A stretch of 64,000 bases of DNA from JANYCD01 sp043738625 (GTDB lineage: Bacteria > Pseudomonadota > Gammaproteobacteria > Burkholderiales > Rhodocyclaceae), in the NCBI GenBank assembly GCA_043738625.1, contig JAYUFR010000221.1:16290-80289 (forward strand), read 5' to 3'. The notes below the pieces were generated by a model. That model had not been told where the DNA came from. It searched no databases and saw only the letters and a list, made by a program, of their open reading frames with translations. Both the position numbers and the translations under genes were made by a program. Numbering within the stretch: position 1 is the stretch's first letter; each line of letters begins with the position of its first letter. Positions 61,850-64,000 of this stretch are shown here, piece by piece.

Positions 61850-62930
61850 GGTGCGGCTGACGGCGTCAGATCGGCCAGGCGTGGCACAGCCGGTTCCCGA
61901 GCGCGATCTACCGATGCAACCGTGGAACGGCATTTTTATCGGCGCAGTGGTGATGTCGCTGCTTATGCTGGTAGTCTGGGAATTGCATTGGCGCGCATTC
62001 GGTCTGATGCCGTCCATCCGCAGCAGCGATGGTCTGTGGGCGATTCAGCGCCGGCGAATCGATAACGGCGAAAGCGATGCGACTGTCCTGGTTGGAGACT
62101 CGCGCATGTACTTCGATCTGCAGCTGCCCGTATGGGAACGGCTTGCGGGCAGGCGTCCAATCCAACTTTCTTTCGAAGGCACGTCGCCACTGCCGTTCAT
62201 GGAAGACCTGGCGGCAGATCCGAAGTTTACCGGCCGGCTGCTCGTCAGCGTATCTCCTGTTATGTTTTTTGAAGGGTTTGCGCGCCGCGCCGCTGCGATC
62301 AAATATTATCGAGACGAATCGCCGTCGCAGCGCATCGGGCAGTGGTTATCGATGCATTTGATCGAACCGGTGTTCGCCTTCGATGATCCGGATTTCGCAC
62401 TCGCGACGGTGATCGCGCGCCAGCCGTGGCCCGATCGACCCGGAAAACCGCCGCTAGTGGACATACGTAAGATCAGCGTTACCGAGACGGATCGCAATAC
62501 CCATCTATGGAGTAAGGTGGAAACCGACGCCGAATACCGCGCGCTCGTGCGGGGAATTTGGATGCCTCGATTAGTTCTATGGAAGCATGATCCACCTCCG
62601 GAGAAAGTAAAGCAGCTCCTTGAGGAGCAAATCGCTCGCTGCGCAAAGGTCGTTGCGACTTTGCGGGGTCGCGGCGTAAAAGTGCTGTTCGTGCGCCTGC
62701 CGAGTGCCGGACCATTTCTGGAATTGGAGAACGCGATATTGCCGCGCGCCAAGACGTGGGAAGCGCTGCTTGCGGCAACTGGCGCGCCGGGCATTCACTT
62801 TGAGGACTATCCGGAACTGCAGGGCCTGGATCTGCCTGAATGGTCGCATCTGTCTCACGTCGACGCCGAGCGATTAACTGAAATTCTCTACCACATCGTC
62901 GAACGCGATTTCTGGCATCGCGGCAGCTAG
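61824..62930 (+). CDS. SGNH-hydrolase-like protein, MBOAT partner
   Basis: A 368-residue membrane-anchored protein from the ATG at 61824, overlapping the MBOAT gene by 26 bases. One transmembrane helix (about residues 32-52, IFIGAVVMSLLMLVVWELHW) is followed by VLVGDSRMYFDL, the GDS nucleophile block of SGNH hydrolases. Near the C-terminus WSHLSHVDAERLTEIL contains the possible Asp/His block. Such proteins (AlgX/AlgJ-like) pass an acyl group from the MBOAT channel to the polymer outside the inner membrane. This pair is unrelated to the catabolic genes by function. Confidence 0.75.
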   Translation: MPSSTSNSKVRLTASDRPGVAQPVPERDLPMQPWNGIFIGAVVMSLLMLVVWELHWRAFGLMPSIRSSDGLWAIQRRRIDNGESDATVLVGDSRMYFDLQLPVWERLAGRRPIQLSFEGTSPLPFMEDLAADPKFTGRLLVSVSPVMFFEGFARRAAAIKYYRDESPSQRIGQWLSMHLIEPVFAFDDPDFALATVIARQPWPDRPGKPPLVDIRKISVTETDRNTHLWSKVETDAEYRALVRGIWMPRLVLWKHDPPPEKVKQLLEEQIARCAKVVATLRGRGVKVLFVRLPSAGPFLELENAILPRAKTWEALLAATGAPGIHFEDYPELQGLDLPEWSHLSHVDAERLTEILYHIVERDFWHRGS

Positions 62931-63001
62931 CGTCAACAGCCTTAGGGTCCGCCCCTCGATTGCGCTTGCTGTCGGTCTCCTGATTTACGAGTGCGTAGCA
63001 G

Positions 63002-64000
63002 TCATCCGGAGTTTGACGGCGCCAGTTGATAATGAGCTTCGAGAAGCCTGCGTAGCTCTCGCTTCAATAATTTTCCGCTCGGATTCTTAGGCAGAATATC
63101 AATAAACACCACGCTTTTGGGCACCTTGAAATTGGCCATTCGTGCGGCGCAATGCTCCATGACCTGCGCATTGGTCAGGCTCTCTCGCGACTTGATCACG
63201 ACTACTGCGGTTACGGCCTCGATCCAGCGTGGATGGGGCAGTCCGATTACCGCAACTTCGCTAACCTCTGACAGCTGGTAAATGATCTCCTCCACTTCAC
63301 GACTCGCGACGTTCTCGCCACCGGTCTTGATCATATCCTTCTTGCGATCCACCACCGTGATATAACCTTCTTCGTCCACGCAAGCGAGATCACCGCTATG
63401 AAACCATCCTTGCGCGAAGGCCTGCGCAGTGCGCTTCTCATCGTTAAAGTAGCCCTGCATCAATTGCGGTGAACGATGCACAATCTCTCCGACATCCCCG
63501 GGTTTCACGTCGTTCATTTGATCATCAACTACCCGCGTCTCGACATTCAATACAGGACGACCCGCTGACCCGGGCTTGCGAAGCTGATCTTCTGGCTTTA
63601 GCACAGTAGCCAATGGCGCAATTTCGGTCTGCCCATAGAAATTCCAGAGACGCACACCTGGCAGCCGGCGCATGATTTCCCGCATCACTTCCACCGGCAT
63701 GATCGAAGCGCCGTAATAACCCTTGCGTAGCGACGACAAATCGCAGCGATCGAACAAAGGCGAGCGCAGCAGCGAAATCCAGATTGTCGGTGGCGCGAAA
63801 AACGAAGTAATCCCATGCGCTTGAATGAGCGGTAGCAAATTGTCGGGGGTGGGCTTGGCAGTTATGATGTTTGAGGACCCCAGGTAGATGCAGGGTCCCA
63901 AAAAACAATCTAGCTGTGCGCAGTGGTACAGCGGCATCGAATGCAGCACCAGATCATCAGCCGACATTTCGCCATCGATGATGCAACTCACGTACTGGTG
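63002..64000 (-). CDS. AMP-forming acyl-CoA ligase (fourth; N-terminal part outside window)
   Basis: The C-terminal 332 residues of a FadD-like ANL ligase. The frame continues to base 64000 without a stop, so the GTG at 63991 is not the true start. NFYGQTEIAPL (YGQTE motif), WFHSGDLACVDEEGYITVVDRKKDMIKTGGENVAS and the catalytic Lys in NPSGKLLKREL are intact; the P-loop lies outside. The C-terminus is complete at SNSG. The gene is convergent with the SGNH gene, 71 bases apart. It may belong to another cluster beyond the window or be a further island ligase. Confidence 0.9.
   Translation of the reverse strand, partial: HQYVSCIIDGEMSADDLVLHSMPLYHCAQLDCFLGPCIYLGSSNIITAKPTPDNLLPLIQAHGITSFFAPPTIWISLLRSPLFDRCDLSSLRKGYYGASIMPVEVMREIMRRLPGVRLWNFYGQTEIAPLATVLKPEDQLRKPGSAGRPVLNVETRVVDDQMNDVKPGDVGEIVHRSPQLMQGYFNDEKRTAQAFAQGWFHSGDLACVDEEGYITVVDRKKDMIKTGGENVASREVEEIIYQLSEVSEVAVIGLPHPRWIEAVTAVVVIKSRESLTNAQVMEHCAARMANFKVPKSVVFIDILPKNPSGKLLKRELRRLLEAHYQLAPSNSG

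Noticed and set aside
62932..62938. GTCAACA half site after the SGNH gene
   Set aside because: Only one arm is present (the other matches 2 of 7) and no gene start lies nearby in a suitable direction.
1..64000. Insertion sequences, integrases, CRISPR arrays, tRNA or rRNA genes
   Set aside because: No transposase motifs, regularly spaced repeats or recognisable RNA gene sequences were seen, so island transfer is not directly supported.

Overview
The window is a dense catabolic gene island from a Gram-negative bacterium, almost certainly a proteobacterium. TonB-dependent outer-membrane receptors, periplasmic PQQ and cytochrome c proteins, glutathione S-transferases and medium-high GC support this. 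A steroid- or terpenoid-degrading gammaproteobacterium or a sphingomonad would both fit; the sequence alone does not decide. No rRNA, tRNA, CRISPR, phage or insertion sequence was recognised.

Layout. 1-2342 (minus): 5' part of a TonB receptor, a GST and an SDR. 2455-9513 (plus): a cyclohexanone-type Baeyer-Villiger monooxygenase (BVMO), then an operon of acyl-CoA ligase, cyclase-family hydrolase, two thiolase-like proteins and an OB-fold DUF35 protein. 9510-17493 (minus): SDR, CoA-transferase, BVMO, esterase, FMO-type monooxygenase, PDR-type reductase and a P450cam-like CYP101. 17868-21394 (plus): PQQ quinohemoprotein alcohol dehydrogenase and aldehyde dehydrogenase. 21391-30251 (minus): crotonase, ligase, SDR, FadB-like protein, two thiolases and an esterase. 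30426-32024 (plus): a third BVMO. 32026-34689 (minus): SDR and a secreted propeller/cytochrome c protein. 34848-43812 (plus): Nudix hydrolase, 4-hydroxyacetophenone-type BVMO, crotonase, 3-hydroxyacyl-CoA dehydrogenase, acyl-CoA dehydrogenase, ligase, double SnoaL-like protein and a second cyclase. 43789-48976 (minus): esterase, amidohydrolase and a second TonB receptor. 49073-58663 (mostly minus): uncharacterised protein, APH-like phosphotransferase, SDR, CoA-transferase, ALDH (plus), SDR, a second propeller/cytochrome c protein and a second GST, with a frameshifted cupin remnant. 58788-60267 (plus): SDR and a TetR-family regulator. 60434-64000: an MBOAT/SGNH O-acylation pair and the 3' part of a fourth ligase, probably outside the core island.

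The genes can be read as one pathway: outer-membrane uptake; P450 hydroxylation; alcohol oxidation by PQQ enzyme or SDRs; Baeyer-Villiger insertion beside ring ketones; lactone opening by HSL-type esterases; aldehyde oxidation; CoA activation; beta-oxidation and possibly retro-aldol cleavage. The CYP101 has His where P450cam has the camphor-binding Tyr96, so the substrate is probably not camphor. A cyclic norisoprenoid or other alicyclic (terpenoid-like) ketone is the best guess.

The main discovery is a repeated 18-bp palindrome, GTCAACA-N4-TGTTGAC. It lies before seven transcription units and once inside the tail of a gene, and its right arm supplies a TTGAC -35 element. One copy precedes the SDR-TetR pair, so the TetR protein is the obvious candidate repressor of an island-wide regulon.
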